A stretch of 64,000 bases of DNA, taken from NCBI RefSeq assembly GCF_021650705.1, contig NZ_CP087138.1, positions 3,410,001 to 3,474,000 on the forward strand. Direction: 5' to 3'. The DNA comes from Pseudomonas sp. KNUC1026 (lineage in GTDB: Bacteria > Pseudomonadota > Gammaproteobacteria > Pseudomonadales > Pseudomonadaceae). Of the stretch, positions 19,848-30,462 are shown in pieces. How positions within the stretch are numbered: the first letter of the stretch is position 1; the number at the start of each line of letters is the position of its first letter. A program made the position numbers and the translations under genes. The notes under the pieces were generated by a model, which did no database searches, was not told the DNA's origin, and was given only the letters and a program-made list of their open reading frames with translations.

Positions 19848-21362
19848 ATGGACACTCTTGGATACCTGGGCCAGGGCTTCGGCGTGGCCTTGACCCCCTA
19901 CAACCTGGTGACTGCGCTGAGCGGCACCTTGATCGGCACCGTGGTCGGCCTGCTGCCGGGCCTGGGGCCGATCAATGGCGTGGCGCTGCTGATTCCCATC
20001 GCCTTCGCCCTGGGCTTGCCTCCTGAGTCGGCGCTGATCCTGCTGGCGGCGGTGTACCTGGGTTGCGAGTACGGCGGGCGCATCAGCTCGATCCTGCTCA
20101 ACATTCCTGGCGAAGCCTCCACCGTGATGACCACCCTGGACGGCTACCCCATGGCGCGCCAAGGCCTGGCCGGTGTGGCACTTTCGCTGTCGGCCTGGAG
20201 CTCGTTCATCGGTGCCTTGATCGCCACCTGCGGCATGGTGCTGTTTGCCCCGCTGCTAGCCAAATGGGCGATCGCCTTCGGCCCGGCGGAGTACTTCGTG
20301 CTGATGGTGTTCGCCATCGTCGCGCTGGCTGGCATGGCCGGCAACCGCCCGCTGAAAACCTTCATCGCCGCGCTGATCGGGCTGTTCCTCTCGGCGGTGG
20401 GCATCGATGCCAACAGCGGCGTGTACCGCTTCACCGGTGACAACATCCACCTGGCCGACGGCATTCAGTTCGTGGTGCTGGTGCTGGGGCTGTTCTCGAT
20501 CAGCGAGATTTTCCTGCTGCTGGAGAAAACCCACCACGGCCACGCGGCGGTCAAGGCCACCGGGCGGATGATGTTCAACCTTAAAGAGGCGGCTTCGGTC
20601 GCCACGGTGAACCTGCGCTGCGGCCTGCTGGGCTTCGTGATGGGCGTGCTGCCCGGCGCCGGTGCAACGCTGGCCAGTGCGGTGGCCTACATGACCGAGA
20701 AACGCATCGCCGGCGACAGCGGCCGCTTCGGCCAGGGCGATGCCCGCGGCCTGGCAGCCCCTGAGACCGCCATCGGCGCCTCGGCCTGCGGCGCACTGGT
20801 GCCGATGCTGACCCTCGGCGTACCCGGCTCGGGCACCACGGCAGTGATGATCGGCGCCCTGACGCTTTACAACATCACTCCCGGCCCGCTGCTGTTCCAG
20901 CAACAGCCGGACATCGTCTGGGGCCTGATCGCCTCGCTGTTCATCGCCAACATCATGCTGGTGATCCTGAACATCCCGATGATCCGCATCTTCACCCGCA
21001 TCCTGGCGGTGCCGAACTGGGCGCTGGTGCCCGTGATCGCGATCATCACCGGCATCGGTGTATACGCGGTGCACGCCACCACCTTCGACCTGTTCCTGAT
21101 GGTCGGTATCGGCATCTTCGGCTACATCCTGCGCAAGCTCGACTTCCCGCTCTCGCCGCTGTTGCTGGGGTTCATCCTGGGTGGCCTGATGGAGCAGAAC
21201 CTGCGCCGGGCGCTGTCGATCTCCAATGGCGAGATGAGCATCCTCTGGAGCAGCCCGATCAGCATGGGCGTGTGGGCGCTGGTGGTGGTGATGTTGTCGA
21301 TGCCGCTGCTGCGCATCTGGCGCAAACGCAGCAAGGCACGCCGCGCGCCGGCCAATGCCTGA
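19848..21362 (+). CDS. tctA: Tripartite tricarboxylate transporter large membrane subunit TctA
   Basis: The 504-residue permease component, with about twelve membrane helices. The family signature LLPGLGPINGVALLIPIAFAL lies near residues 35-55 and CEYGGRISSILLNIPGEAS near residues 70-88. The internal duplicate VLPGAGATLASAVAYMTEKR is visible in the second half. The ATG at 19848 lies two bases after the tctB stop, and its own stop overlaps the start of the AbrB-family gene by 8 bp. Frame is intact. This is the last gene before frameshifts appear in the window. Confidence 0.95.
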   Translation: MDTLGYLGQGFGVALTPYNLVTALSGTLIGTVVGLLPGLGPINGVALLIPIAFALGLPPESALILLAAVYLGCEYGGRISSILLNIPGEASTVMTTLDGYPMARQGLAGVALSLSAWSSFIGALIATCGMVLFAPLLAKWAIAFGPAEYFVLMVFAIVALAGMAGNRPLKTFIAALIGLFLSAVGIDANSGVYRFTGDNIHLADGIQFVVLVLGLFSISEIFLLLEKTHHGHAAVKATGRMMFNLKEAASVATVNLRCGLLGFVMGVLPGAGATLASAVAYMTEKRIAGDSGRFGQGDARGLAAPETAIGASACGALVPMLTLGVPGSGTTAVMIGALTLYNITPGPLLFQQQPDIVWGLIASLFIANIMLVILNIPMIRIFTRILAVPNWALVPVIAIITGIGVYAVHATTFDLFLMVGIGIFGYILRKLDFPLSPLLLGFILGGLMEQNLRRALSISNGEMSILWSSPISMGVWALVVVMLSMPLLRIWRKRSKARRAPANA

Positions 21363-22389
21363 ACTGCGAAACAGCTGGTACGCAACACCGCTGGTGGGCC
21401 TTGCCGGCGGGTGGCTGGCCAGCCTGATAGGCTGGCCACTGCCGTACATGATCGGGGCGTTGCTGGCGGTCATCCTGGTACGCTGCCTCACACCCTGGCA
21501 GCTTCAGGAAATTCCTCACGGCCGCAAGGCCGGCCAGTGGGTGGTAGGCATCGGCATTGGCCTGCACTTCACGCCCACCCTGATGGAACAGGTGCTGGCC
21601 CATTGGGGGCCAGTGCTGGCAGGAGCATTGATCACCACGGCCTCCAGCGTGCTGGGCGTGTGGCTGATGCTGCGCAGCGGCGAGGACCGGCCAACGGCTT
21701 TTTCGCCAGCATGCCTGGCGGCTCTGGCGAGATGGTCAACCTGGGCGCGCGCAATGGCGCCCAACTGGGCCAGGTGGCGGCCGCACAAAGCCTGCGGGTG
21801 TTGCTGGTGGTGCTGTGCGTGCCGGCGCTGTTCACATTCCTGCTCGGTGAAGGCACGCCATTGGCGCACGATTTGCCCCTGCGCTGGGGCTGGCTGGCGT
21901 TGCTGTTCCCCTTGGGCGGTTTGCTCGCCCTGGCCTGGCAACGCCTGGGCCAACCCAACCCCTGGCTGTTCGGCCCGTTGCTGGTGGCTGCCGCCGCAGG
22001 CGTCGCCTTCAACCCACTCACCCGCCTGCCGGAGGGCGCCAGTGCCTTCGGCCAATGGCTGATCGGCAGCGGGCTGGGCTGTCACTTCACGCGCCAGTTC
22101 TTTCGCAAGGCGCCGCTGTTCCTGGCTCGCACAATGGTGAGCACGGCACTGACGATGCTGCTCGCTGCGCTGGCCGCCTGGCTGCTGCACGGCCTCACGG
22201 GCCTGGACCTGCGCTCATTGACCCTGGGCATGATGCCCGGCGGCATCGCCGAGATCGAGCCTGACCGCCGAAACACTGGCCCTTTCGGTGCCGCTGGTGA
22301 CGGCGATGCAGGTGATGCGGCTGTTTCTGGTGCTGTTTCTGGCCGAGCCGATCTACCGGCGCTGGGCTCAGGCCAAGGCGCCGGGCTGA
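21355..22389 (+). CDS. AbrB-family membrane protein, frameshifted as read
   Basis: Membrane protein of the AbrB (putative ammonia monooxygenase/AbrB duplication) family, about 345 codons when repaired. Its N-terminus [24 protein letters not shown] overlaps tctA by 8 bp, so it belongs to the tct operon. The frame is lost near 21698, where one T is missing from a T run, and regained near 22256, where an extra C turns GAGATGAGC into GAGATCGAGC. The two shifts cancel, giving a full-length gene if corrected. Many hydrophobic helices and the repeated GLGCHFT/GIGLHFT motif support the family. Its end overlaps convergent ung by 22 bp. Substrate unknown; the operon suggests a carboxylate-related role. 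Confidence 0.75.
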
Positions 22390-23078
22390 GCCGGCAATGC
22401 CCAGTCCACTGGCTCACGGCCGTGGTCCTGCAAAAAGCGATTGGCCTGGCTGAAGTGGCCGTTACCGAGAAAACCCCGATAGGCCGACAACGGCGAAGGG
22501 TGCGCCGAGGCCAGGATCTTGTGCCGGGTGGTGTCGATCAGCTTGCGCTTGCTCTGGGCATGCGAGCCCCATAACAGGAACACCACCGGCTCGCTCTGCT
22601 CGCTGACCAGCTCGATGATGCGGTCGGTGAAGATGTCCCAACCGCGCTTGGCGTGGGATGCCGCCATGCCGCGTTCAACGGTCAGGGTGGTATTGAGCAG
22701 CAGCACGCCCTGGTCGGCCCAGTGCTGCAGGCAACCGTGATTGGGGATGGGCACGTTGAGGTCGCGTTGCAGCTCCTTGTAAATGTTCTGCAGGGACGGC
22801 GGCACCGCTACGCCCGGCTGCACAGAAAAGCACAGCCCGTGAGCCTGGCCGGGGCCGTGGTACGGGTCCTGGCCAAGGATCACCGCCTTGACCTGCTCGA
22901 GCGGCGTGGAGTTGAGCGCGTTGAAGATCAGCGGGCCGGGCGGGTAGACCTGCTTGCCGGCGGCCAGCTCCTGACGCAGGAACGCGCGCAGCTCCGCCAT
23001 GTAGGGTTTGTCGAACTCGGCGCGAAGGGCCTGCTTCCAGCTGTCTTGCAGTTTGATGCGGTCGTCGTCGGTGGTCAT
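22368..23078 (-). CDS. ung: Uracil-DNA glycosylase
   Basis: Ung excises uracil from DNA at the start of base-excision repair. The 236-residue protein carries the water-activating motif [13 protein letters not shown] with Asp71, the uracil-pocket motif LLLNTTLTV, and the minor-groove loop [11 protein letters not shown]. The start [15 protein letters not shown] and length are as expected. Its C-terminal codons overlap the 3' end of the convergent AbrB-family gene. Frame intact. Confidence 0.96.
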   Translation of the reverse strand: MTTDDDRIKLQDSWKQALRAEFDKPYMAELRAFLRQELAAGKQVYPPGPLIFNALNSTPLEQVKAVILGQDPYHGPGQAHGLCFSVQPGVAVPPSLQNIYKELQRDLNVPIPNHGCLQHWADQGVLLLNTTLTVERGMAASHAKRGWDIFTDRIIELVSEQSEPVVFLLWGSHAQSKRKLIDTTRHKILASAHPSPLSAYRGFLGNGHFSQANRFLQDHGREPVDWALPAQPGALA

Positions 23079-23117
23079 GGGGCTTATTCGCAGAACGGTG
23101 CGGGCACGTTAGAAAGC

Positions 23118-23151
23118 CTGAGGGCAGCTGTCAATCGACAGCCGCCCTCAG
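23118..23151 (-). terminator. Stem-loop downstream of the small lipoprotein gene
   Basis: Arms CTGAGGGCAGCTGTC (23118-23132) and GACAGCCGCCCTCAG (23137-23151) pair with one mismatch around the loop AATC. It sits just after the lipoprotein gene and before ung, both on the minus strand. No long T run follows, so it is a moderately supported terminator. Confidence 0.55.
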
Positions 23152-23166
23152 AAGCCACCCTGAAAC

Positions 23167-23597
23167 TCAGCGCCAGCCAGGCGGCGGGGGGCCACCGTGC
23201 CAACGCGGGCCGCCCGGCGGTGGCGGGCCGCCGTGCCAACCCGGGCCACCCGGTGGCGGGCCGCCACGCCAACCTGAGCCACCCGGCGGGCCCCAGCCAG
23301 GGCGTGGGCCACCTGGGCCGCCCCAGTTTGGCGGCGGTGGAGGTGGCGGCCGGTAGTACCCCGGCGCAGGCCTGTAGTAGACGGGGGGCGGCCGGTATAG
23401 ACGGGTGGCGGCACGTAGTAACGCGGCGCCGGGCGTACGTAGTAGGCGCCGCCATAGTAGGTCGGCGGTGTCGAGTACACACCGGTGGTGTAGACCGTGC
23501 TGCTGGTATAGACCGCAGGGCTGTCGTACGCCGGGTCGTATGCACAGCCTGCAAGCGGCAGGCTGAGCAAGAGAATCTTCAACAGTTTTCGATACAT
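23167..23597 (-). CDS. Small Tyr/Pro/Gly-rich lipoprotein, frameshifted as read
   Basis: An unrecognised small lipoprotein. The start MYRKLLKILLLSLPLAGCAYDP gives a lipobox LAGC with the modified Cys near residue 17. A Tyr/Thr/Val/Pro-rich section (YTSSTVYTTGVYSTPP, YYGGAYYVRPAPRYY) follows. The tail is of low complexity and built from GGPPPPG/WHGG/WRGG units, ending PPPPGWR. The frame changes once near 23390 in a C run; restoring one C joins the two halves and yields about 144 codons. The repeat-like tail is encoded by near-tandem GGCGGGCCGCC blocks. Function unknown; it could be a surface-exposed structural lipoprotein. Confidence 0.7.
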
Positions 23598-23759
23598 GGC
23601 GGCCTCCTGAGACCGCTGAACGGGGCGCCGGCAAGTGGAGCACCGGCATAGGCTAAGACCGGCCAATCGTTGCCCAGTGCCCGTGTTTTCAAGGGTTTAC
23701 ACAACCTTTACCGAGGTGAAAAAACCGTGAGAGCCGCCGGCCGATGTTTGAGCAAGCGG

Positions 23760-24619
23760 TTACAAAAGCCCGAGCTGCTCTGTGGTTTCCGGTTCGCGCT
23801 CCGGCAGCGCAGGCAGGCCCGGCAAGCGCGCCATCAGCTTCTGGTGGAAGCTGCGCGCCAAGGCCGGCGCGTGGCGGTTATCGGCAGTGTGGAAGAACGT
23901 GTAGGGGTGGCGGCCTTCTTCGATCCACTGCGCGACCTTCTCTACCCAAGGCAACAGGAAGGGCTCATTCGGCGCAAGCTCCGGGTGGCCGATGAAGCGC
24001 ACCTGCGGGGTTCTGCGTGAACGCTGCAGGGCGCACCGGCACCTTCGGCTTTTTGCCCTGAGCATGCAGCACCGCCGGCTCCTGCGACGTGCAACTGAAC
24101 AACGCACGCGGGTCCAGGCAGATGCGCTTCACCCTCTTCGAGCAGCATTCGATTAAGCAGCCGCTCCTCCTGGCCACGAGCGAAGAAGGCACCATTGCGC
24201 ACCTCGACCGCCACCGGCACGGGCATCTGTTCGAGGAAAGTGATCAGCTCGGCGAGGCGCGGCGCGCCGAAGCTCGCCGGCAGCTGCAGCCAGAACGGCG
24301 AAACGCGTGGGCCGAGTGGTGCGAGCAGGCGGATGAACTCATGGGCTGCCTCAAGGCGGTCACGCAGGTCGCCTTCATGGCTGATATCGCGGGGGAATTT
24401 GGCAGTGAAGCGAAAATCCTCGGGCATTGCCTCGGCCCAGCGTTCAACTGTGCTGGGCGCAGGGCGTGCGTAAAAGGTGGTGTTGCCTTCTACGGCATTG
24501 AACAACTGCGCGTAGTGAGCGAGAAACTCCGGGGGCCGCGCGTTGCTGGGGTAGAAGTCTTCACGCCAGGCCGCCTCGCTCCAGGAGGGGCAACCCAGGT
24601 GATAGGGCAAGGCTTTCAA
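23760..24619 (-). CDS. DUF72 family protein, frameshifted as read
   Basis: A TIM-barrel-like protein of the DUF72 (YecE) family, function unknown. The best start is a TTG at 24619 (MKALPYHLGCPSWSEAAWRE), whose first bases overlap the TGA of the preceding gene (TTGA), so translation is probably coupled. Family motifs FNAVEGNTTFYA, FRFTAKFPRDISH, SPFWLQLPASF and VEVRNGAFF are visible, with FIGHPE and FFHTADN in the C-terminal part. The frame shifts near 24130 and again near 24010; about 286 codons remain when repaired. Confidence 0.78.
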
Positions 24620-24948
24620 ATGCGAACGTCGAGCCCCAGCACTTCGCCATCCCACTCCACGAACGTCGCGGTGGTGAGGTAGCTGGACAGCGCCTCGGCG
24701 ACCCGGCTGCTCATGGGCCGGCGCGAGTCGGCGAAGTTCTCGTCATCTTCGTTGCGCGCGCGCACCGGCATGCGGCTGACCGCACCGCCACGGCTGGCGC
24801 CAGCAGCACTTTGCCGTGCCGCCGGCTGTTCGACCTGCAAGTCCCCCTCTACCCCTTCGATGACAGTGTCGTCATCCAGGCGCACCAACCGCTTCTGTGG
24901 TTTGCGCTTGATGGGATAGGAATGCGAGGAAAATCCGTCTACGCGCAT
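24616..24948 (-). CDS. Conserved hypothetical protein
   Basis: A 110-residue protein of unknown function starting MRVDGFSSHSYPIKRKPQ at 24948. It is hydrophilic, without membrane segments, with a low-complexity middle (residues about 40-65, Ala/Ser/Arg-rich). The ordered C-terminus SSRVAEALSSYLTTATFVEWDGEVLGLDVRI is the best conserved-looking part. Its stop overlaps the TTG start of the DUF72 gene. A 181-bp AT-richer gap upstream probably carries the promoter of this pair. I do not recognise a domain. Confidence 0.65.
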   Translation of the reverse strand: MRVDGFSSHSYPIKRKPQKRLVRLDDDTVIEGVEGDLQVEQPAARQSAAGASRGGAVSRMPVRARNEDDENFADSRRPMSSRVAEALSSYLTTATFVEWDGEVLGLDVRI

Positions 24949-25129
24949 ACACCACACTCATACACAGTGATGGCAATTTAGAAGCACTACCGTGTGCTTC
25001 GCAATTACCCAGGTAGCAACTGGACCACAAATACGACCAAAGGTTTGTACTTGGCTAGCCCCTACTGCGGAAAACGTCACAAAAATGCATCATCGCGCGA
25101 CGAACGGGTAGAAAGCAGGCCAGATCGGC

Positions 25130-25794
25130 TCAGGTTCGCTTGGGCGTCGCAACGTTGTCCCGCAAGTAGACCGGCAATGCACTGGCCGCCTCCACTGCCT
25201 CACCTCGTGCCCAGGCAAAGCCTGCCAGTGCAAGCACATCCTGCGCGTGCGGCAAGGCGCTGGCGTCATGGCCCAGCGCAACTGCCGGCAAGCGCCCAGC
25301 ATGGCCCCAGCCGGTACCCGCGCCGTACCACTGGCCTGCGGGCAGGCTCACGGACTCCGGCGCCAGCACTGCCTCGACGCCCTCGAGGCGCATCTCGCCT
25401 GCCTGTTCGCGATAGCAGCCCCAATCACCTCATCCATGCGCGCATCGATGGCGGCGGCGACTTGCGCCTTACCCTGCTCCCGCCAGGCGCCCTGCGCCAA
25501 CGCCGCCAGGTTGGACACCGGCAGCACCGGCCGCTCCAGCGCAAATGCCAGGCCCTGGACCACGCCAACGGCGATGCGCACGCCGGTGAATGCACCCGGG
25601 CCACGGCCGAACGCAATGGCGTCCACGGCCGACAGCGGCACGCCCGCATCGCCCAGCAGCGTCTGGATCATCGGCAATATCTTTTGCGCGTGCAGCCGCG
25701 GGATCACCTCGTAGTGGCTGGTCACGCGGCCGTCGTGCAGCAGCGCGACGGAACAGGCTTCGGTGGCGGTGTCCAGGGCCAGCAAGGTGGTCAT
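25130..25794 (-). CDS. tsaB: tRNA threonylcarbamoyladenosine protein TsaB, frameshifted as read
   Basis: TsaB partners with TsaD and TsaE to install t6A37 on ANN-decoding tRNAs. The N-terminal ASKHA fold is clear: MTTLLALDTATEACSVALL, HAQKILPMIQTLL, and FGRGPGAFTGVRIAVGVVQGLAFAL (about residues 60-84). The frame is lost near 25425, just after DARMDEV, where one T seems to be missing from a Val-Tyr-Trp codon run. It continues in the next frame as MRLEGVEAVLAPESV to the stop at 25130. Repaired length is about 222 residues, normal for TsaB. The gene is essential, which argues for a sequencing error. Confidence 0.87.
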
Positions 25795-25836
25795 CGGGGC
25801 AGAACTCGGCGTTAAAAAAGGCGGCGATTATAAACG

Positions 25837-25864
25837 CGAAAAGGCCCGCATGCGGGCCTTTTCG
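25837..25864 (-). terminator. Terminator downstream of adk
   Basis: Perfect palindrome with arms CGAAAAGGCCCGCA (25837-25850) and TGCGGGCCTTTTCG (25851-25864). On the minus strand it ends in CCTTTTCG 14 bp after the adk stop. It separates adk from tsaB. Confidence 0.75.
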
Positions 25865-25878
25865 TTGAACGGTGCAGC

Positions 25879-26580
<702 letters not shown>

Positions 26581-26776
26581 TCAGATCACCTAACTCCCTG
26601 ACAGCATTCCAGAAAATCGGGGATGGTGGTTTGATCAAAATCACCGAAGGCTGCCCAAGATACACAGCGCGCCGCAGCCAGACAAGCCACCAAAAGTCGC
26701 AGGCAAGGCGGCCTGCGGTCGTACCCCGGAGGGGCGAGCCGGCGCGTGGCCTGGCCGCCCCGATCACACCTGCCGG

Positions 26777-29406
26777 TCAGCCCGTATTGCGCAGCCCTGC
26801 GGCGATGCCTGCCACTGTCACCAGCAGCGCCTGCTCTAGATCGCTGCCCTGCCCCACCTGGCTGGCGCGGGCACGGCCCAGCAGCTCGGCTTGCAGGCGG
26901 TGCAGCGGGTCCAGGTAAGTGTTGCGCAGCTTGAAGAACTCAAGGGTTTCCGGCTGGTGGGCCAGCAGGCGATCACGGCCGGTAAGTTCGAGCACAACGC
27001 CCACGCACTGCGACAATCAGGTCGCGCAGGTGTTCGCCCAGAGGTAACAGGCCGTCGCTTACCAGTTGCTCGTCGTAGAGCCGCGCGATGTCGGCATCGG
27101 CCTTGGCCAGCACCATCTCCAGCATGTCGATGCGCGCGCGGAAGAACGGCCAGCGCTCGATCATCGCCTGAAGTTGCTCGCCCTCCCCTCGCCCGACCGC
27201 ATTGCCAAGCGCAACTTCCCACCCCAGCCACGCCGGCAGCATCAGGCGGGTCTGGGTCCAGCCGAAGATCCACGGGATCGCCCGCAGGCTTTCGATGCCG
27301 CCCTGGCGCCGCTTGGCCGGCCGGCTGCCCAACGGCAAGCGGCCCAGCTCCTGTTCGGGGGTGGCCTGGCGGAAGTATTCGACGAAGTCCGGGTGCTCGC
27401 GCACTACCGCGCGGTAAGCGGCTACACCGTCGGCGGCCAGCTCGTCCATCAGCTTGCGCCAACCGGGCTCAGGTGGCGGCGGTGGCAGCAGGGTGGCCTC
27501 CAGCACCGCGGAGAGGTAAAGGTTGAGGTTCTGTTCGGCGATGTCCGGCAGGCCGAATTTGAAACGAATCATTTCCCCTTGTTCGGTGGTGCGGAATCGC
27601 CCTGCCACCGAGCCGGGCGGTTGCGACAGGATCGCCGCGTGTGCCGGGCCACCGCCCCGGCCCACGGTGCCGCCACGGCCGTGGAACAACACCAGCTCTA
27701 CGCCTTGCTCGGCGCAGATGCGTACCAACGCTTCTTGAGCCCGATATTGCGCCCAGGCGGCAGCAGTGGTGCCAGCGTCCTTGGCCGAATCCGAATAGCC
27801 GATCATGACCTCTTGCGGGCCGCTGAGGCGTTTCCGGTAATCGGGCAGCCCGAGCAGTTGCTCGATCACAGGGCCGGCATGGTCGAGGTCTGCCAGGGTT
27901 TCGAACAGCGGCACCACGCGCATGGGCCGGCGCACGCCAGCTTCCTTGAGCAACAACTGCACGGCGAGCACGTCGGAGGCCGCGCCGGCCATGGAGATCA
28001 CGTAGGAGCCCAGGGACGCGGCAGGCGCAGCAGCGATCTCACGGCAGGTGGCCAGCACCTCTGCAGTGTCCGCTTCCGGTTCGAAGTCGGCGGGGAGCAA
28101 TGGCCGTCGGCTGTCGAGTTCGGCGAGCAGGAAGTCGACCCGCTTTCCTCATTCCATTCGTCATAGCGGCCCAGCCCGAGATATTCCGTGATCTCGCTCA
28201 TGGCCGAGGCATGGCGGGTGGAGTCCTGGCGCACATCCAGCCGCACCAGGAACAGGCCGAATGTGACTGCGCGGCGCAGGCAATCGAGCAATGGGCCGTC
28301 TGCCACAACGCCCATGCCGCAAGCGTGGAGCGAGTCGAAGCACAGGCGCAGCGGCGCGATCAGATCCTCGTTGTGCTGCAGCACGGCGTCGCTGGGGGCC
28401 TGGGCCTGGCTGAGCGAGTCGTGGGCCCACTGCCGGGTCGCGCGCAGCCGCTCGCGCAGTTGCTTGAGCACTGCGCGGTAAGGCTCAGGGTATCGCCGGC
28501 CTGTTGCTGCAGCTCAGCGCTGGCGGCCTGCATCGACAGCTCGGCTGCCAACTGGTCGATGTCGCGCAGGAACAGGTCGGCGGCCATCCAGCGCGCCAGC
28601 AGCAGCACCTCGCGTGTCACCTTTGCAGTGACGTTGGGGTTGCCGTCGCGGTCGCCCCCCATCCACGAAGCGAAACGAATTGGCGCAGCCTCCAACGGCA
28701 AGTGCTGGCCGGTCGCCTCATGCAGGGCACGGTCGGCATCGCGCAAGTGATTGGGAATGGCTTGCCAGAGCGAATGCTCGATGACGGTGAAGCCCCACTT
28801 GGCCTCATCCACCGGCGTGGGCCGCACCCTGCGAATTTCCTCAGTGTGCCAGGCCTCGGCGATCAATCGCTGCAGGCGCGCCTCCAGCCCTTGGCGCTCG
28901 CTGTCGAGCAGGTCGCGGTGGTCCAGCGTTGCCAGCAGCGCCGCGATGGCGTCGTATTTCTGGATGAGGGTGCGGCGGGCCACTTCGGTGGGGTGGGCGG
29001 TGAGCACCAGCTCGATGTCCAGCGCCGCCACCTGCCGAGCGAGCTCGGCAGGGGCGTGGCCACTCTCGCCTAACCGTGCCAGCAATTTGGGGAACACGGT
29101 GTTCTCGAAGGGTTCGGGCTGGCCGGGGTCACGGCGGCGGATGAGCTGATACTGCTCGGCGATGTTGGCCAGGTTCAGGAACTGGTTGAACGCCCTGGCG
29201 ACCGGCAGCAGCTCAGCGTCGCCAAGCGCCTTCAGGCTGTTGCTCAGAGCATCCTCGCCCTGGCCGCGGCGGTCGGCCTTGGCACTGCTGCGGATGCGCT
29301 CGATCTTGTCGAGGAAGGCTTCGCCGTATTGCTCGCGCACGGTATTGCCCAACAGCTCGCCCAGCAAATGAACACGTTCTCGCAGGCGTGCGTCGATAAT
29401 CGTCAT
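26777..29406 (-). CDS. ppc: Phosphoenolpyruvate carboxylase, frameshifted as read
   Basis: Ppc carboxylates phosphoenolpyruvate to oxaloacetate to refill the TCA cycle. The start [20 protein letters not shown] at 29406 leads into the catalytic histidine region [14 protein letters not shown] and [14 protein letters not shown]. Later frames carry [27 protein letters not shown] and, at the C-terminus, [17 protein letters not shown] and [12 protein letters not shown], the family's exact carboxy-terminal motif. The reading frame changes near 28475, 28145 and 27015. Repaired length is about 877 residues, normal. The adk-ppc gap (26527-26776) shows no gene. Confidence 0.92.
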
Positions 29407-29541
29407 CGGCCTTTCTCCTTGTGCACGGCAGGGGCCTGCCACCTTCGCGGCGGGCACTGAACGAGCAAGACGGTTGCCGTTCGAAGCAACAGAGTGCCGC
29501 CGCACCGGCCGCCTGACAACCCGCCAGCAGATGAGAACTCC

Positions 29542-29876
29542 ATGAAAATCCGCGAACTTGCCCAGCATTGGGAGCACACCGCCAAAGGCCAGCTGGCCCA
29601 GGCGCCCTACACCGTCCACCTGGACATCGAAGCCGCTGCGCGCCTGGCGGCCCTGAACGAGATGTATCCCAAGCAATCGCCCGAGGCCCTGCTCGGGAGC
29701 TGATCGGCGCTGCGCTCGAGGAGCTCGAAGGCAGTTTCCCCTACATCCAGGGCAGCAAAGTCATCTCCACCGACGAGCTAGGCGACCCTCTGTTTGAAGA
29801 CATCGGCCCTACCCCGCGCTATCTGGCCCTGGCACGGGAACATCTGGAGCGGCTGAAGCAGAGCCATCGCGGATGA
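29542..29876 (+). CDS. Conserved hypothetical protein, frameshifted as read
   Basis: A soluble protein of about 112 codons, unrecognised. It starts [20 protein letters not shown] at 29542 and ends [15 protein letters not shown]. The middle includes [14 protein letters not shown], then after a shift [19 protein letters not shown] and [17 protein letters not shown]. The shift near 29697 looks like one lost C (GCTCGGGAG for GCTCCGGGAG). It is divergent from ppc and unrelated to the lipoprotein genes that follow after about 144 bp. [13 protein letters not shown] resembles a DNA-binding ribbon-helix-helix-like region only superficially, so I assign no function. Confidence 0.62.
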
Positions 29877-30020
29877 AAATGCTGGCTGCTCGCACAACTT
29901 TCTGAACTATTCAAAAATCTCTTGAGTCCCAAACGTTAGCCATAACAGCAACCGGCGAATTCACGCGACTGGACTGTCATGGATTGAACGTTTTCAGCGT
30001 TATTCGAGGAGTTGAAGATC

Positions 30021-30415
30021 ATGAAGACTTGCACTGCCACCTCTCCAAACGCCGTGCGCGGGTTCAAGCTGGCCCTGCTGGCACTGGGCAGCAGCTTTGT
30101 ACTGGCGGGCTGCGCCGGTAACCCGCCGACCGAGCAATACGCATTGGCGCAGAGCGCGGTCAACGACGCGGTGAGCACCGGCGGCGTGGAATACGCCCCG
30201 ATCGAAACCAAATCGGCTCAGGACAAGTTCCACCAGGCCGAGATCGCGATGCATGACGAAAACTACGACAAGGCCCGCATGCTGGCCGAGCAGGCTGAGT
30301 GGACGCCCGCGTTGCCTCTCGCAAGACTCAGGCCGCCAAGGCGCAGAAGGCCGTGCAGGACGCGCACCAGGGTGTGCAAGACCTGCGTGAAGAGGGCATG
30401 CGCAGCGCGCAGTGA
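30021..30415 (+). CDS. DUF4398 lipoprotein, frameshifted as read
   Basis: An envelope lipoprotein of about 131 codons. The ATG at 30021, 10 bp after GAGGAG, gives MKTCTATSPNAVRGFKLALL and a signal ending LAGCAGNPP with the lipidated Cys near residue 31. DUF4398 sequence follows (YALAQSAVNDAVSTGG, APIETKSAQDKFHQAEIAM). Near 30301 one G is missing (GAGTGGACG for GAGTGGGACG). The continuing frame reads ASRKTQAAKAQKAVQDAHQG and ends GMRSAQ, a helical tail. It is followed by an OmpA-domain lipoprotein, a pair commonly found together in Pseudomonas. Confidence 0.82.
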
Positions 30416-30462
30416 GCCTTCACACACCATCGCCTTCTGAGTACTGAACAAGGAATATCACT

